A DNA stretch of 64,000 bases from NCBI RefSeq assembly GCF_900537115.1, contig NZ_UNRG01000001.1, positions 807,121 through 871,120 on the forward strand, written 5' to 3'. The notes beneath the pieces are model-generated. The model did no database searches and had not been told where the DNA came from. It saw only the letters and a program-made list of their open reading frames with translations. The DNA is from Arthrobacter sp. Alg241-R88. GTDB taxonomy: Bacteria; Actinomycetota; Actinomycetes; Actinomycetales; Micrococcaceae. Below, piece by piece: positions 8,230 to 16,269 of the stretch (the first letter of the stretch is position 1; every line of letters starts with the position of its first letter). Made by a program: the position numbers and the translations under genes.

Positions 8230-8315
8230 CCTGGTCGTCACCCGGGGCACCCCACCGCGGTTGGAGGGTTGCCGGCCAGCAAACCGGGGTTTCGCGCTGG
8301 CACTCGTGACCTGGT
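8230..8315 (-). promoter_or_regulatory. SAM-IV riboswitch aptamer
   Basis: Read on the minus strand, GGTCAC at the 5' end pairs with the 3' GTGAC/GACC segment. GCCAGC pairs with GCTGGC. The SAM-binding core CCGGCAACC is followed by CTCCAACCGCGG, GGTGGGG and TGCCCCGGGTGAC. This order and these sequences match the SAM-IV class, which is largely restricted to actinobacteria. The expression platform must lie in the 68 nt before the GTG start of the desulfurase-like gene. Repression by SAM is expected from the class, not shown here. Confidence 0.88.
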
Positions 8316-8402
8316 TAAGAGCGTAGGACATGGGGCAGGAAGGTTTGAAGCCGGCTCAAATGTTAAGCACTTTGTTACGCTGGCTGAAAAGTGCTGCTTT
8401 AG

Positions 8403-8458
8403 CCGAAGAAACGACGGCGGGCGCTTCCTTTCGGAGGCGCCCGCCGCTGATTCTTCGG
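8403..8458 (-). terminator. Terminator-like hairpin after hisN
   Basis: CGGCGGGCGC (8415-8424) pairs with GCGCCCGCCG (8437-8446). An outer pairing of CCGAAGAA with TTCTTCGG extends it across an internal loop. It lies about 9 nt past the hisN stop on the minus strand. A U-run is absent apart from a short CTTTT further on. Confidence 0.65.
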
Positions 8459-8467
8459 TGGAAGTGC

Positions 8468-9280
8468 TTAGAGAAGATCGTCCAGGTCAGGGTTCAGCCT
8501 GCGGAGTACCTCGGAGTGCAGGATGGAGTTGGTGGCAAGCGCGTTGCCGCCGAACGGCCCGTCTTCCCCTTCCAATGACGTGAACCGGCCACCCGCTTCG
8601 ACCACGATCGGCACCAGGGCGGCCATGTCGTAAAGGTTCAGTTCGGGTTCGCAGGCGATGTCCACCGCGCCTTCGGCCACCATGCAGTAGGACCAGAAAT
8701 CGCCAAACGCCCGGGTCCGCCAGACGTCTTCGGTGAGTCCCAGGAAGTTGTCCAGGTTCCCGCGTTCCTTCCAGCCGCCCAGGCTGGAGTAGGACAGCGA
8801 AGCGTCCGAAAGATTGGCGACATTCGAGACGCGGAGCCGGGTGGCAGCAGCCAGCGACCGTCCCATGTAGGCGCCCATGCCCTTGGCCGCCCACCAGCGC
8901 TTGCCCAGGGCGGGAGCGCTCACCACTCCAACAACAGGCTCGCCTTCATCCACCAGGGCGATCAGGGTGGCCCAGACGGGGACGCCGCGGACGAAGTTCT
9001 TGGTGCCGTCAATGGGGTCGATGATCCAGCGGCGGGACCCGTGGCCGGTGCTGCCGAACTCTTCACCGAGCACCGCATCACGCGGACGGGAGCGGGACAA
9101 CTGGCCGCGGATGGCTTCTTCTGCCGCCTTGTCCGCGTCGGTGACCGGCGTCAGGTCGGGCTTGGTCTCCACCTGGAGGTCCTGGGCCTTGAAGCGGCTC
9201 ATCGTCTGGTCATCCACGGAATCTGCCAGGACGTGCGCCAGGCGCAGGTCATCGTTATAGCTTGAAGCGGGTTGGATCAT
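8468..9280 (-). CDS. hisN: Histidinol-phosphatase, inositol monophosphatase family
   Basis: This 270-residue Mg2+-dependent phosphatase shows the family metal motifs: LGEEFG (about 71-76), [12 protein letters not shown] (about 85-96) and a C-terminal [17 protein letters not shown]. In actinobacteria this subgroup supplies the histidinol-phosphate phosphatase step of histidine synthesis, and it commonly sits with aroA and rsgA as here. The start is 48 nt past the rsgA stop. Substrate assignment is from family and context. Confidence 0.87.
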   Translation of the reverse strand: MIQPASSYNDDLRLAHVLADSVDDQTMSRFKAQDLQVETKPDLTPVTDADKAAEEAIRGQLSRSRPRDAVLGEEFGSTGHGSRRWIIDPIDGTKNFVRGVPVWATLIALVDEGEPVVGVVSAPALGKRWWAAKGMGAYMGRSLAAATRLRVSNVANLSDASLSYSSLGGWKERGNLDNFLGLTEDVWRTRAFGDFWSYCMVAEGAVDIACEPELNLYDMAALVPIVVEAGGRFTSLEGEDGPFGGNALATNSILHSEVLRRLNPDLDDLL

Positions 9281-9328
9281 GGTTCCAAACTACCGTCTGC
9301 GGACGGTTCTGCTGGGAACCGGGCGCCG

Positions 9329-10444
9329 TCAGTTGACGCTGCCCAGTTCCTTCGCCTCCTGCGCCTCCAGCCGTGGGTCCGTGCCCAGGAGGCGCCGCAG
9401 GGATGCCAGCCGGGCTTCTCCGGTGGCACCGGCGTGGCCGCCGCCCACCCAGGCGTCCAGGCCGCAGTTCACGGCGGTGGCGGTGTGCTTGCACCCGCGT
9501 TCGCAGTCCTCGATCCCGGGGGAGAGGTCCGGGAAGGAGCGCAGGATCCGGTCCGGGTCCACGTGGGCCAGGCCGAAGGAGCGGATGCCCGGGGTGTCGA
9601 TGATCCAACTGCCGGCGGGTGCGTCGGCCAGCCTCAGCGCCAGCGCCGACGACGACGTGTGGCGGCCACGCCCCGTCACCGCATTGACCCCGCCGGTGGC
9701 ACGTTCGGCCCCGGTCAGTGCGTTGACCATGGTCGACTTGCCGACGCCTGAATGCCCCAGCATGACTGTCACTTTTCCGTCCAGGTATCCGCGGAGTTCC
9801 GCGACGGCCCTGCTGTCCAGGCGTGCGGACAGTCCGTCGTCCGAGCGCGCATCGATCCCCGATGCCATGGAGTCGGCCGTCCGGCTGATGATCACGGGGA
9901 AGTCGAGGTGGGTGTAGTTGGACAACAGCTCCGCTGGATCCTTGACATCCGCCTTGGTGACCAACAGGATCGGCTCGATCCCGGCGTCGTACGCAGCCAC
10001 CAGGGCGCGGTCGATGAAGCCGGTGCGCGGCTCGGGATTGGCAGCCGCCACCACAATGACGAGCTGGTCCGCGTTGGCCACCACGGCGCGTTCCACGGGA
10101 TCGGTGTCGTCCGCGCTGCGGCGCAGGAGGGTCCTGCGGTCCTGGATCTTGACCAGCCGGGCCAGGGTGTCCGGTTCGCCGGACACATCGCCCACGAGGG
10201 AGACGAAATCGCCCGCCACCACCGGGTTACGGCGCAGCTCCCGTGCCCTCGCTGCAATGACTACGCGTTCGTTGCCGGAGTCCTCACCCACCACGGCCGT
10301 GTACCTGCCGCGGTCAACGGTGATAATGCGTCCCGTGACGGCATCATCATGGCTGGGCCGGTCCTTGGTGCGGGGACGCGAGCCCTTTTTGCTGGGCCGG
10401 ATGCGGACATCCGATTCGTCCCAGGAATCAGTGCTCCGCGCCAC
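9329..10444 (-). CDS. rsgA: Ribosome small-subunit-dependent GTPase A
   Basis: RsgA is a circularly permuted GTPase that helps late 30S maturation. The order G4 (TKAD), G1 (GHSGVGKST), G3 (DTPG) is visible after an N-terminal OB-fold. The C-terminal zinc finger reads CERGCKHTATAVNC. The GTG at 10444 is preferred because GGAAGG lies 8 nt upstream; it gives 371 residues and overlaps the end of aroA by 17 nt. An in-frame ATG at 10489 would extend the protein by 15 residues deeper into aroA. Confidence 0.92.
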   Translation of the reverse strand: MARSTDSWDESDVRIRPSKKGSRPRTKDRPSHDDAVTGRIITVDRGRYTAVVGEDSGNERVVIAARARELRRNPVVAGDFVSLVGDVSGEPDTLARLVKIQDRRTLLRRSADDTDPVERAVVANADQLVIVVAAANPEPRTGFIDRALVAAYDAGIEPILLVTKADVKDPAELLSNYTHLDFPVIISRTADSMASGIDARSDDGLSARLDSRAVAELRGYLDGKVTVMLGHSGVGKSTMVNALTGAERATGGVNAVTGRGRHTSSSALALRLADAPAGSWIIDTPGIRSFGLAHVDPDRILRSFPDLSPGIEDCERGCKHTATAVNCGLDAWVGGGHAGATGEARLASLRRLLGTDPRLEAQEAKELGSVN

Positions 10445-11819
10445 CGGTTGAACCTTCCGTACCGGTATTGGACGGGCCTGCCTGGGCAAGCATGCCTGCC
10501 CACAGCCGGGGAAAGTCGGGCATGGTTTTGGCGGTCGTGGCGATGTCCTCCACCTGCACGCCCTCCACTGCCAGGCCCAGGATGGCTCCGGCCGTGGCCA
10601 TGCGGTGGTCGGCGTAACTGCGGACGACGCCGGCGTGCAGCTTGGCGGGCCGGATCACCAGGCCGTCGCTGGTTTCCTCGGCATCACCGCCAAGGCGGTT
10701 GATCTCGGTGACCAGTGCAGCCAGCCTGTCGGTTTCGTGCCCGCGCAGGTGCGCAATACCGCTGAGCCGGGAGGGACCGCTGGCCAGCGCACACAACGCG
10801 GCGACTGTCGGCGCCAACTCACTCGTGTCCGCGAAATCCCCGCCCTTGATCTCCGCTCCCCCGGTTACGGTCAGGACGCCGTCGCGCAGGGTAACCTCTG
10901 CGCCCATCTCGGCAAGAATGCTCCGCCAGAGATCGCCCACCTGCTGTGTCTGTTCGGGCCAGCCGGGAATCCGCACCGTCCCGCCGGAAGCCAGGGCAGC
11001 GGCAAGGAACGGACCGGCATTGGACAGGTCCTGCTCAATCCGCTGGTCGAAGGCCTGGATGGGTCCAGGGGCAACAACCCAGTGGTTGGGAACCGAATCG
11101 TCAACAGCAACCCCGGCGCCCCGCAGGACGGCGACGGTCATATTGATGTGGTCCAGGCTCGGTACAGGTTTCCCTACGTGCTCGAGGTGCAGGCCTTCGG
11201 TGAACCGTGCCCCCACGAGGAGAAGGGCCGAAACGAACTGTGAGGAGGCGCTGGCATCGATGACCAGGTGGCCGCCGCGAACTTCTCCGGTGCCCTCCAC
11301 TGCAAACGGCAGCGACGACGGCGTGCCGCCGCCTTCAGCGGAAACGGCCACTCCCAGCGCCTGGAGCGCTTCGATGATGGTTCCCATGGGCCGCTTCCGG
11401 GCGTGCGGGTCGCCGTCGAACAGGCTGGCACCGTTCCGCAGCGCCGCCAGCGGTGGAACGAACCGCATCACGGTGCCGGCAAGGCCGCAGTCGATCCTGG
11501 TGGCAGCCGATGCGGCATCGGCCGGCAGCGGCAGGACCTCCAGGTCCGGCCCGAACGCCCCGTCCCCGGGCACCTCGGTGATGGTGGCGCCCAACTGCCG
11601 GAGCGCGTCAATCATCAGTGCGGAATCCCTGGAGTGCAGCGGCGCGCGCAGGCGCGACGGGCCGTTGGCCAGGGCGGCAAGGACCAGGTACCGGTTGGTC
11701 AGCGACTTTGAACCGGGCACCGTGATGGTGGCATCCACCGGGCGGGACGCGAAGGGTGCGGGCCAGTGGGGGAGGGACGTTCCGGAGTTGTCCTGGGCGG
11801 TGGAGGGCGCGGCGGTCAT
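10428..11819 (-). CDS. aroA: 3-phosphoshikimate 1-carboxyvinyltransferase (EPSP synthase)
   Basis: This enzyme performs the sixth step of the shikimate pathway, joining PEP to shikimate-3-phosphate. It is about 463 residues with paired inside-out domains. Motifs include GSKSLTNRYLVLAALANG (36-53), GLAGTVMRFVPPLAAL, DASASSQFVSALLL, RGHETDRLAAL and SYADHRMATAGAI. The start ATG at 11819 lies 7 nt after the DoxX-like gene. The reading frame continues upstream, but that part is low-complexity and overlaps that gene. The LAGTVMRF segment differs from the usual NAGTAMR, as in many actinobacteria. Confidence 0.95.
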   Translation of the reverse strand: MTAAPSTAQDNSGTSLPHWPAPFASRPVDATITVPGSKSLTNRYLVLAALANGPSRLRAPLHSRDSALMIDALRQLGATITEVPGDGAFGPDLEVLPLPADAASAATRIDCGLAGTVMRFVPPLAALRNGASLFDGDPHARKRPMGTIIEALQALGVAVSAEGGGTPSSLPFAVEGTGEVRGGHLVIDASASSQFVSALLLVGARFTEGLHLEHVGKPVPSLDHINMTVAVLRGAGVAVDDSVPNHWVVAPGPIQAFDQRIEQDLSNAGPFLAAALASGGTVRIPGWPEQTQQVGDLWRSILAEMGAEVTLRDGVLTVTGGAEIKGGDFADTSELAPTVAALCALASGPSRLSGIAHLRGHETDRLAALVTEINRLGGDAEETSDGLVIRPAKLHAGVVRSYADHRMATAGAILGLAVEGVQVEDIATTAKTMPDFPRLWAGMLAQAGPSNTGTEGSTGGAEH

Positions 11820-11826
11820 GTCCTGC

Positions 11827-12375
11827 TTATGCCCCCGTGGCCTGTTCAACGGCGCGGCGGACCACCTTATCGGCCTTGGAGAGCTTCTTGTTGGTGGTCT
11901 TCCTGGCATCCGCGGCAAGGTGGGCGGCACCCTTCCGCGCGTCGGCAGCAAAGTGCTCTGCGCGCCACGCCAGTCCCGGTTTGCCTGCCGTGTCAACGGA
12001 AGCCAGCAGGGCGCCGCCGCTCAATGAAAGGTTCTTGAGCAGCTGGTTGCGGCGGTTCCCGCGGCCTTCCTTGCTGCTGATGTCCGCGCTGCGCCACTCG
12101 ACAAAGGTGTTGAGAAGGGAGATGACGGTCAGCACTGTGGCTGAAAGCCGGGAAAACTTCCCGAGCCCAAAGAGGACGCCCGCGCCCACCTGCGTGCCAC
12201 CGATAACCCGTGCCAGCGTCTTCTCGTCAGTACGGAACGGCAGCGCCGCCGTTGCCTTGCTCAGCAGGGGCGACAACTGTTGGGCGGTGTCATCGGCGTT
12301 CTTGAGCTTATCCATTCCGGCAAGAACAAAACTGGAAGCCAGCATGGGCCGTGCGAGTGTGCGGACAAAGGACAT
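11827..12375 (-). CDS. DoxX family membrane protein
   Basis: This protein of about 182 residues has three or four hydrophobic helices: [38 protein letters not shown] and [18 protein letters not shown] basic helical tail ([19 protein letters not shown]) follows. The DoxX family is linked to thiol and oxidative stress in mycobacteria. The start at 12375 has AGGAGGAAAT upstream. It is the first gene of the doxX-aroA-rsgA-hisN operon and diverges from sigR, so the two promoters share one spacer. Confidence 0.85.
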   Translation of the reverse strand: MSFVRTLARPMLASSFVLAGMDKLKNADDTAQQLSPLLSKATAALPFRTDEKTLARVIGGTQVGAGVLFGLGKFSRLSATVLTVISLLNTFVEWRSADISSKEGRGNRRNQLLKNLSLSGGALLASVDTAGKPGLAWRAEHFAADARKGAAHLAADARKTTNKKLSKADKVVRRAVEQATGA

Positions 12376-12442
12376 GGATTTCCTCCTGGATGGACGAACC
12401 GCGTCGGGTGCGGCGAAGTCCGTTCTAGTCTTGCACTTTTGG

Positions 12443-12468
12443 GGAATATTTGCCCAAGGCCAGGGGTT
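12443..12468 (+). promoter_or_regulatory. SigR-type autoregulatory promoter of sigR
   Basis: GGAAT (12443-12447), exactly 18 nt, then GTT (12466-12468) matches the SigR/SigH consensus. It lies in the sigR-doxX spacer and points towards sigR. Autoregulation from such a promoter is standard for this sigma factor. The distance to the ATG at 12658 leaves a leader of about 180 nt in which the sigR frame stays open. Confidence 0.72.
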
Positions 12469-12657
12469 ATTGATGCTGGGTCCGCGAGAGTCGGGCCCGA
12501 ACCACAAAAGCACCGGACAACAGAGCGGAGTTGGCCCTTGAGGCGGGTGTTGGACGGAATTGAAGCGGCAGGCCCGGTGGCAATGGACTCGTTGGAGGAC
12601 GAACCCCCCGAGTACGGCTCGCCGCGTGCGCGGAGCCTGACAGTAGACTTGAAGGCA

Positions 12658-13428
12658 ATGAGCACCTTGGATCCGGCCGTTTCGGCCATGTATGAGGCTT
12701 CCCAAAGCGAAGCCAAGAGCAGCGCTGACGCACGGCCCGAGCCTTCGGAGCCAGCGGCAGAATCCCTGCAGCCCAACGCGGAAACCACCGAAGAGGTGGT
12801 TGAGCTTTCCACGGAATCCGCCGAGGAGCGCCGGGTCCGCTTTGAGCGCGACGCGATGCAGTACGTTGATCAGCTTTACTCGGCTGCGATGCGCATGGCC
12901 CGGAACCCTGCTGACGCGGAGGACCTCGTCCAGGAGGCCTACACCAAGGCCTTTTCCGCGTTTCACCAGTACAAGCCCGGCACAAACCTCAAGGCCTGGC
13001 TCTACCGGATCCTGACGAACACCTATATCAATCTGTACCGCAAACGGCAGCGCGAGCCGCTCCAGTCCAACTCGGACACCATCGAGGACTGGCAGTTGGC
13101 GCGGGCTGAGTCACACACGTCCAGCGGGCTCCGCTCCGCTGAGGCAGAGGCGCTGGATCACCTGCCCGATTCGGACGTCAAGCGCGCGCTCCAGGACATC
13201 CCCGAAGAGTTCCGCCTCGCAGTCTACTTCGCGGACGTTGAGGGCTTCGCGTACAAGGAAATTTCAGACATCATGAACACGCCCATCGGTACTGTGATGT
13301 CCCGGCTCCACCGCGGCCGGAGAATGTTGCGGGACATGCTCGGGGAGTACGCCGCCGAGCGGGGATTCAAAACGGCCGCAGGTCCGCAGGACGCGGCGGA
13401 AAGCACACAACAGGAGAACAGGAAATGA
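12658..13428 (+). CDS. sigR: RNA polymerase sigma factor SigR/SigH (thiol-oxidative stress)
   Basis: This ECF sigma factor is about 256 residues. After an acidic N-terminal tail, region 2 is visible ([57 protein letters not shown]). Region 4 follows ([50 protein letters not shown]). It is closely similar to mycobacterial SigH and Streptomyces SigR. The anti-sigma gene overlaps its end by 4 nt (ATGA). ATG 12658 is preceded by GAAGG. In-frame starts at 12583 (ATG) and 12538 (TTG, with GCGGAG upstream) could give longer forms. Confidence 0.93.
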   Translation: MSTLDPAVSAMYEASQSEAKSSADARPEPSEPAAESLQPNAETTEEVVELSTESAEERRVRFERDAMQYVDQLYSAAMRMARNPADAEDLVQEAYTKAFSAFHQYKPGTNLKAWLYRILTNTYINLYRKRQREPLQSNSDTIEDWQLARAESHTSSGLRSAEAEALDHLPDSDVKRALQDIPEEFRLAVYFADVEGFAYKEISDIMNTPIGTVMSRLHRGRRMLRDMLGEYAAERGFKTAAGPQDAAESTQQENRK

Positions 13429-13685
13429 GCGACTGCCAGGGATTGGGCGACTGCGACGACACCCGGATGCAACGCATCTATGAGTATCTGGACGGAGCCT
13501 TGACCCGTGAGGACATCACGGAAATAAAGACCCACCTTGATGACTGCCCCGAATGCACGGAGCAGTACGACCTTGAGTGCGTCATCCGCAACATGGTCAA
13601 GCGTTCCTGCACTGAGGCTGCTCCCGAGAACCTCAAGAACGCCATCCTGGACCGGATCCATTCGATCCGCCCGGTGGACGCCTAG
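13425..13685 (+). CDS. rsrA: Zinc-binding redox-sensitive anti-sigma factor RsrA
   Basis: This 86-residue ZAS-family anti-sigma factor holds SigR inactive until disulfide stress releases zinc. The conserved ligands are in the expected places: C10 near the N-terminus and the motif H37-x3-C41-x2-C44 (THLDDCPEC). A further C62 is present, where Streptomyces RsrA has a CC pair. The gene overlaps sigR by 4 nt, giving coupled translation and balanced amounts. A strong hairpin lies 53 nt after the stop. Confidence 0.93.
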   Translation: MSDCQGLGDCDDTRMQRIYEYLDGALTREDITEIKTHLDDCPECTEQYDLECVIRNMVKRSCTEAAPENLKNAILDRIHSIRPVDA

Positions 13686-13738
13686 CCCACGTCGGCTGAC
13701 AGCAGCCGGCAGGGCGACGAGCCCGTCAATAAGTACAA

Positions 13739-13772
13739 AGGACCCCGGAAGCCGAGTGGCTTCCGGGGTCCT
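13739..13772. terminator. Bidirectional hairpin between rsrA and bL37
   Basis: A perfect 15-bp stem (AGGACCCCGGAAGCC with its complement) has a GAGT loop. It sits between two convergent genes, 53 nt after rsrA and 31 nt after the bL37-like gene, and can end transcription from both sides. U-runs are weak. Confidence 0.75.
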
Positions 13773-13803
13773 GTGCTGTGAACCGTAGTACCTGGCCTTG
13801 TGC

Positions 13804-13878
13804 CTAGGTGTTGGGGCGCTTCCCGTGGTTCGCGCCGCCACGCTTACGGTCACGACGCTTGCGTGCACGCTTGCTCAT
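13804..13878 (-). CDS. Small ribosomal protein bL37
   Basis: A 24-codon gene encodes a very basic peptide that begins MSKRARKRRDRKRGG and ends NHGKRPNT. This matches the tiny actinobacterial ribosomal protein bL37 (conserved ANHGKRPN end). A textbook AAGGAGG lies 6 nt before the ATG, which strongly supports translation. It converges on rsrA, with the shared hairpin between them. Confidence 0.8.
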   Translation of the reverse strand: MSKRARKRRDRKRGGANHGKRPNT

Positions 13879-14000
13879 AGCTGGCCTCCTTACTGTTGGT
13901 ACTCAAAAGAGCTGCCCTCAAGTCTCCCACATGATGCGGCGCCCCGCGAACCGGCAGCCACCGTGTGACCTGCGGTTCGATCTGCGGCTTTGGCGCCGGG

Positions 14001-14618
14001 CTACTTTTCGAGGAGGGAATTCCGGACGGCAATGCGGGCCTGCTCCAGCACCGTCCTGAGCGTTTCCAGGACCACGGGATTGAGTGGCTCCTTGCCGGCC
14101 TGAAGGCGCAGCTCGGTCCGGAGGTCATCACGGAAGGACTGGAGCATCATCTCGGCGTCTTTCAGGGAGCGTTTGCCCTCGGGGGCAGGCCTGCCAGTGG
14201 AGGCCGTGAAATCGACCGAACCGGCGGCGGCACGGGCGGCCTCCGCCGTCGCTGCAAGGTCAGCCCGCAGCCCCCGCATATTGCTGCGGATGTCCTCGCG
14301 GAGGTTGTCTGCCAGCCGCCGTACGGAGGCGGAAATCTCTTTTTCGACTGCTGCCAGTTCTTCGCGGCGCAGGTTCAGCTCCGCCAGTCCGGCAGGCGTG
14401 ATGCGGTAGTTGGTGCGGCGCCCGGCCGATTCCGTGGCGACCAACCCCTCCTCCTCGAGTTTGCCCAACCGCGGGTAGATGGTGCCGGCACTGGGGGAGT
14501 AGGTGCCGCCGAACCGTTCCTTGAGCGCCTTGATGAGCTCGTAGCCATGCTTCGGGCCGGACTCCAGCAGGGACAAAAGGTAGAGCCGCAGGGCACCGTG
14601 GGCAAAGACGGCCGGCAT
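14001..14618 (-). CDS. PadR family transcriptional regulator
   Basis: This 205-residue repressor has an N-terminal winged helix of the PadR type (LRLYLLSLLESGPKHGYELI, then SAGTIYPRLGKLEEEGLV and RRTNYRITPAGLAEL). A long C-terminal helical region follows for dimerisation. Its ATG overlaps the stop of the DUF4097 gene (TGATG), so the two are one operon. It probably represses this operon through the GATATATCGCG repeats upstream; that is inference from position. Confidence 0.9.
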   Translation of the reverse strand: MPAVFAHGALRLYLLSLLESGPKHGYELIKALKERFGGTYSPSAGTIYPRLGKLEEEGLVATESAGRRTNYRITPAGLAELNLRREELAAVEKEISASVRRLADNLREDIRSNMRGLRADLAATAEAARAAAGSVDFTASTGRPAPEGKRSLKDAEMMLQSFRDDLRTELRLQAGKEPLNPVVLETLRTVLEQARIAVRNSLLEK

Positions 14619-15445
14619 CAGGGCCGTTCTTCCGCGTTCCCGGACGGTCCGCTGTGGAAGATGGATGTTGTGCCTGACACGGAGTTGGTCCTGACGAGCA
14701 TGAGTTTGGCGTCCGGACCGGCGATCGTTTCCACCTTGCCGCCGGGCACGTGGTACTTCTGCTGGTCGATCACCACTGTTCCGCTGGCCGATTTGGCCAC
14801 GATATCCACGCCGACGTCGTGGGGGATCCGGATGGTGAGGTCTCCCGATACTGAATTTGCCCCGAAATCCTGGGTGTAGCCCAGCAGGTCGAAACTCATG
14901 CCGCCGCTGACCGTGTTGGCCCGGATATGGCTGAAGTTGCCGGACGCAGTCACCTCGCCGGAGACGGTCTTGGCAGTAAGGACACCGCTGTGGTCGCGGG
15001 CGCTCACCTCGCCACTGACGGTGTTGACGTGCAGTTCGCCGTCCGTGCCGTCGGACATCACAGAGCCGGAAACAGTGTTCAGGCGCGTGCGGCCCGCCAT
15101 CCCTGAGACGAGGCCGTCACCGCTGACGGTGCCTGCCTCAACCTCAACGGTCGCCGGAACCGCAATGCTGATGACCGCGTAATTCTCGCTGTTGTGGCTG
15201 ACCGTTCCCATGAGGTTCTTGAACCAGCCCTGCGGCCCGTGCAGCTGGTGACGGACCTCAAGCCGGCCGTCCTCCAGCGAAACCGCCACGGGGTCGCCCT
15301 GGACCTCGGAAATTTCTATCCGGGTGACGGGCTCGTGATGCGCCACCACGTCGAAGCGGCCCCGCACCATGCCCAGCTTCAGGGACGTTACAGAGTGGAC
15401 GTCGATGGTCTGCGCGCTCGTGACATCCCAGTTTTGCTCAACCAT
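14618..15445 (-). CDS. DUF4097 family beta-repeat protein
   Basis: This 275-residue protein has a central and C-terminal run of short repeats built around (T/S)VSG, as in TVSGDGLVSG, NTVSGSVMSDG, TVSGEVSARD and TVSGEVTASG. This predicts a beta-solenoid as in DUF4097 proteins. There is no signal peptide or membrane helix in this copy. It is the first gene of a two-gene operon with a PadR regulator. Molecular function is unknown; many relatives are linked to cell-envelope stress genes. Confidence 0.85.
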   Translation of the reverse strand: MVEQNWDVTSAQTIDVHSVTSLKLGMVRGRFDVVAHHEPVTRIEISEVQGDPVAVSLEDGRLEVRHQLHGPQGWFKNLMGTVSHNSENYAVISIAVPATVEVEAGTVSGDGLVSGMAGRTRLNTVSGSVMSDGTDGELHVNTVSGEVSARDHSGVLTAKTVSGEVTASGNFSHIRANTVSGGMSFDLLGYTQDFGANSVSGDLTIRIPHDVGVDIVAKSASGTVVIDQQKYHVPGGKVETIAGPDAKLMLVRTNSVSGTTSIFHSGPSGNAEERP

Positions 15446-15458
15446 TGGTCCTCCAAGA

Positions 15459-15520
15459 CGATATATCGCGTGATGGAACCAACCTACTGCCGGCGCAGGC
15501 AGAGGTCAAGATATATCGCG
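15459..15520 (-). promoter_or_regulatory. Candidate PadR operator: two GATATATCGCG copies
   Basis: The 11-mer GATATATCGCG occurs at 15460-15470 and again at 15510-15520, exactly 50 bp apart. The first lies inside the perfect palindrome CGATATATCG (15459-15468). Both fall in the 83-bp space in front of the DUF4097-padR operon. AT-rich dyads of this type are typical PadR targets, and a 50-bp spacing puts both on nearly the same helix face. Confidence 0.55.
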
Positions 15521-15528
15521 AATCGCGC

Positions 15529-16128
15529 CTATTCAGGTACGGCCATCCCCAGCCACTGGAACCAGCCGCGGTGCAGTACCAGCCAGGCCATGAGCCCGTA
15601 TCCGGCCTGTCCGGGCGTGCCGCCGTTTGCGGCCAGGTCCTGGCGCCACTGTTCGTGGTTCAGAAGGGGAGAAAAAGTGTCAACATAAAGATGCTTGCGG
15701 CGCGTGGTGACGTCGGCGAAAGCCGTGTTCAGCTCGTCGAGCCGGCGGTTCTGCGCAGGGTCCAGGGTGGGTGGCGGTCCCACTACAAAGACCCCCAGGC
15801 GGTTTTGGGACGCAGAGTCCAGGATATTGGCCAGATTGAGCCGGCTGCGGGCGGTGGAAAGTCCGAACTCGATATCCCGGCCGGACAGGCCTATCACCAG
15901 GCGGTTCTCGGCCTGGTCGCTGAACCGCCGGCCGGCCTCGTCCATCCAGCGCGCGGCCAGGCCTTCCGTTCCTTCCTGCGGACAGGGGAGGGCATAGCTT
16001 TCCAGGAGCATGCCATCCTGGGGAGTGCGGGCCAACACGCGGCCGAGCCAGCCGAGTGCCCGGGGATCACCGAGTCCGGCCAGCAGTTCATCTCCTACAG
16101 CTGCGATACGCAGCTTCCTGTCTTCCAC
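15529..16128 (-). CDS. SGNH/GDSL-hydrolase-like protein
   Basis: This 199-residue protein has the overall block order of SGNH hydrolases. The N-terminal block reads AAVGDELLAGLGDPRALGW, a middle block reads VIGLSGRDI, and the last block reads AANGGTPGQAGYGLMAW. The catalytic serine of GDSx is replaced by E14, and the DxxH of the last block is not present, so canonical esterase activity is doubtful. It may be a variant or inactive family member. The gene stands between kgd and the DUF4097 operon on the same strand. Confidence 0.75.
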   Translation of the reverse strand: MEDRKLRIAAVGDELLAGLGDPRALGWLGRVLARTPQDGMLLESYALPCPQEGTEGLAARWMDEAGRRFSDQAENRLVIGLSGRDIEFGLSTARSRLNLANILDSASQNRLGVFVVGPPPTLDPAQNRRLDELNTAFADVTTRRKHLYVDTFSPLLNHEQWRQDLAANGGTPGQAGYGLMAWLVLHRGWFQWLGMAVPE

Positions 16129-16218
16129 ACGTTCCTCTTAACTTCGGTGCTGGCTGCCCGTCGCCACCCGGACCACTTAGGGGGATCGGGCCGGCGCTGT
16201 CCATCCCATTAAACAGAA

Positions 16219-16260
16219 CTGCCCGGCCGGAGTCTGGTATTTCGACGTCCGGCCGGGCAG
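16219..16260 (-). terminator. Terminator of kgd
   Basis: CTGCCCGGCCGGA (16219-16231) pairs with TCCGGCCGGGCAG (16248-16260). It lies 9 nt past the kgd stop on the minus strand and is followed there by TTCTGTTT. Confidence 0.8.
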
Positions 16261-16269
16261 CCTTATTGG

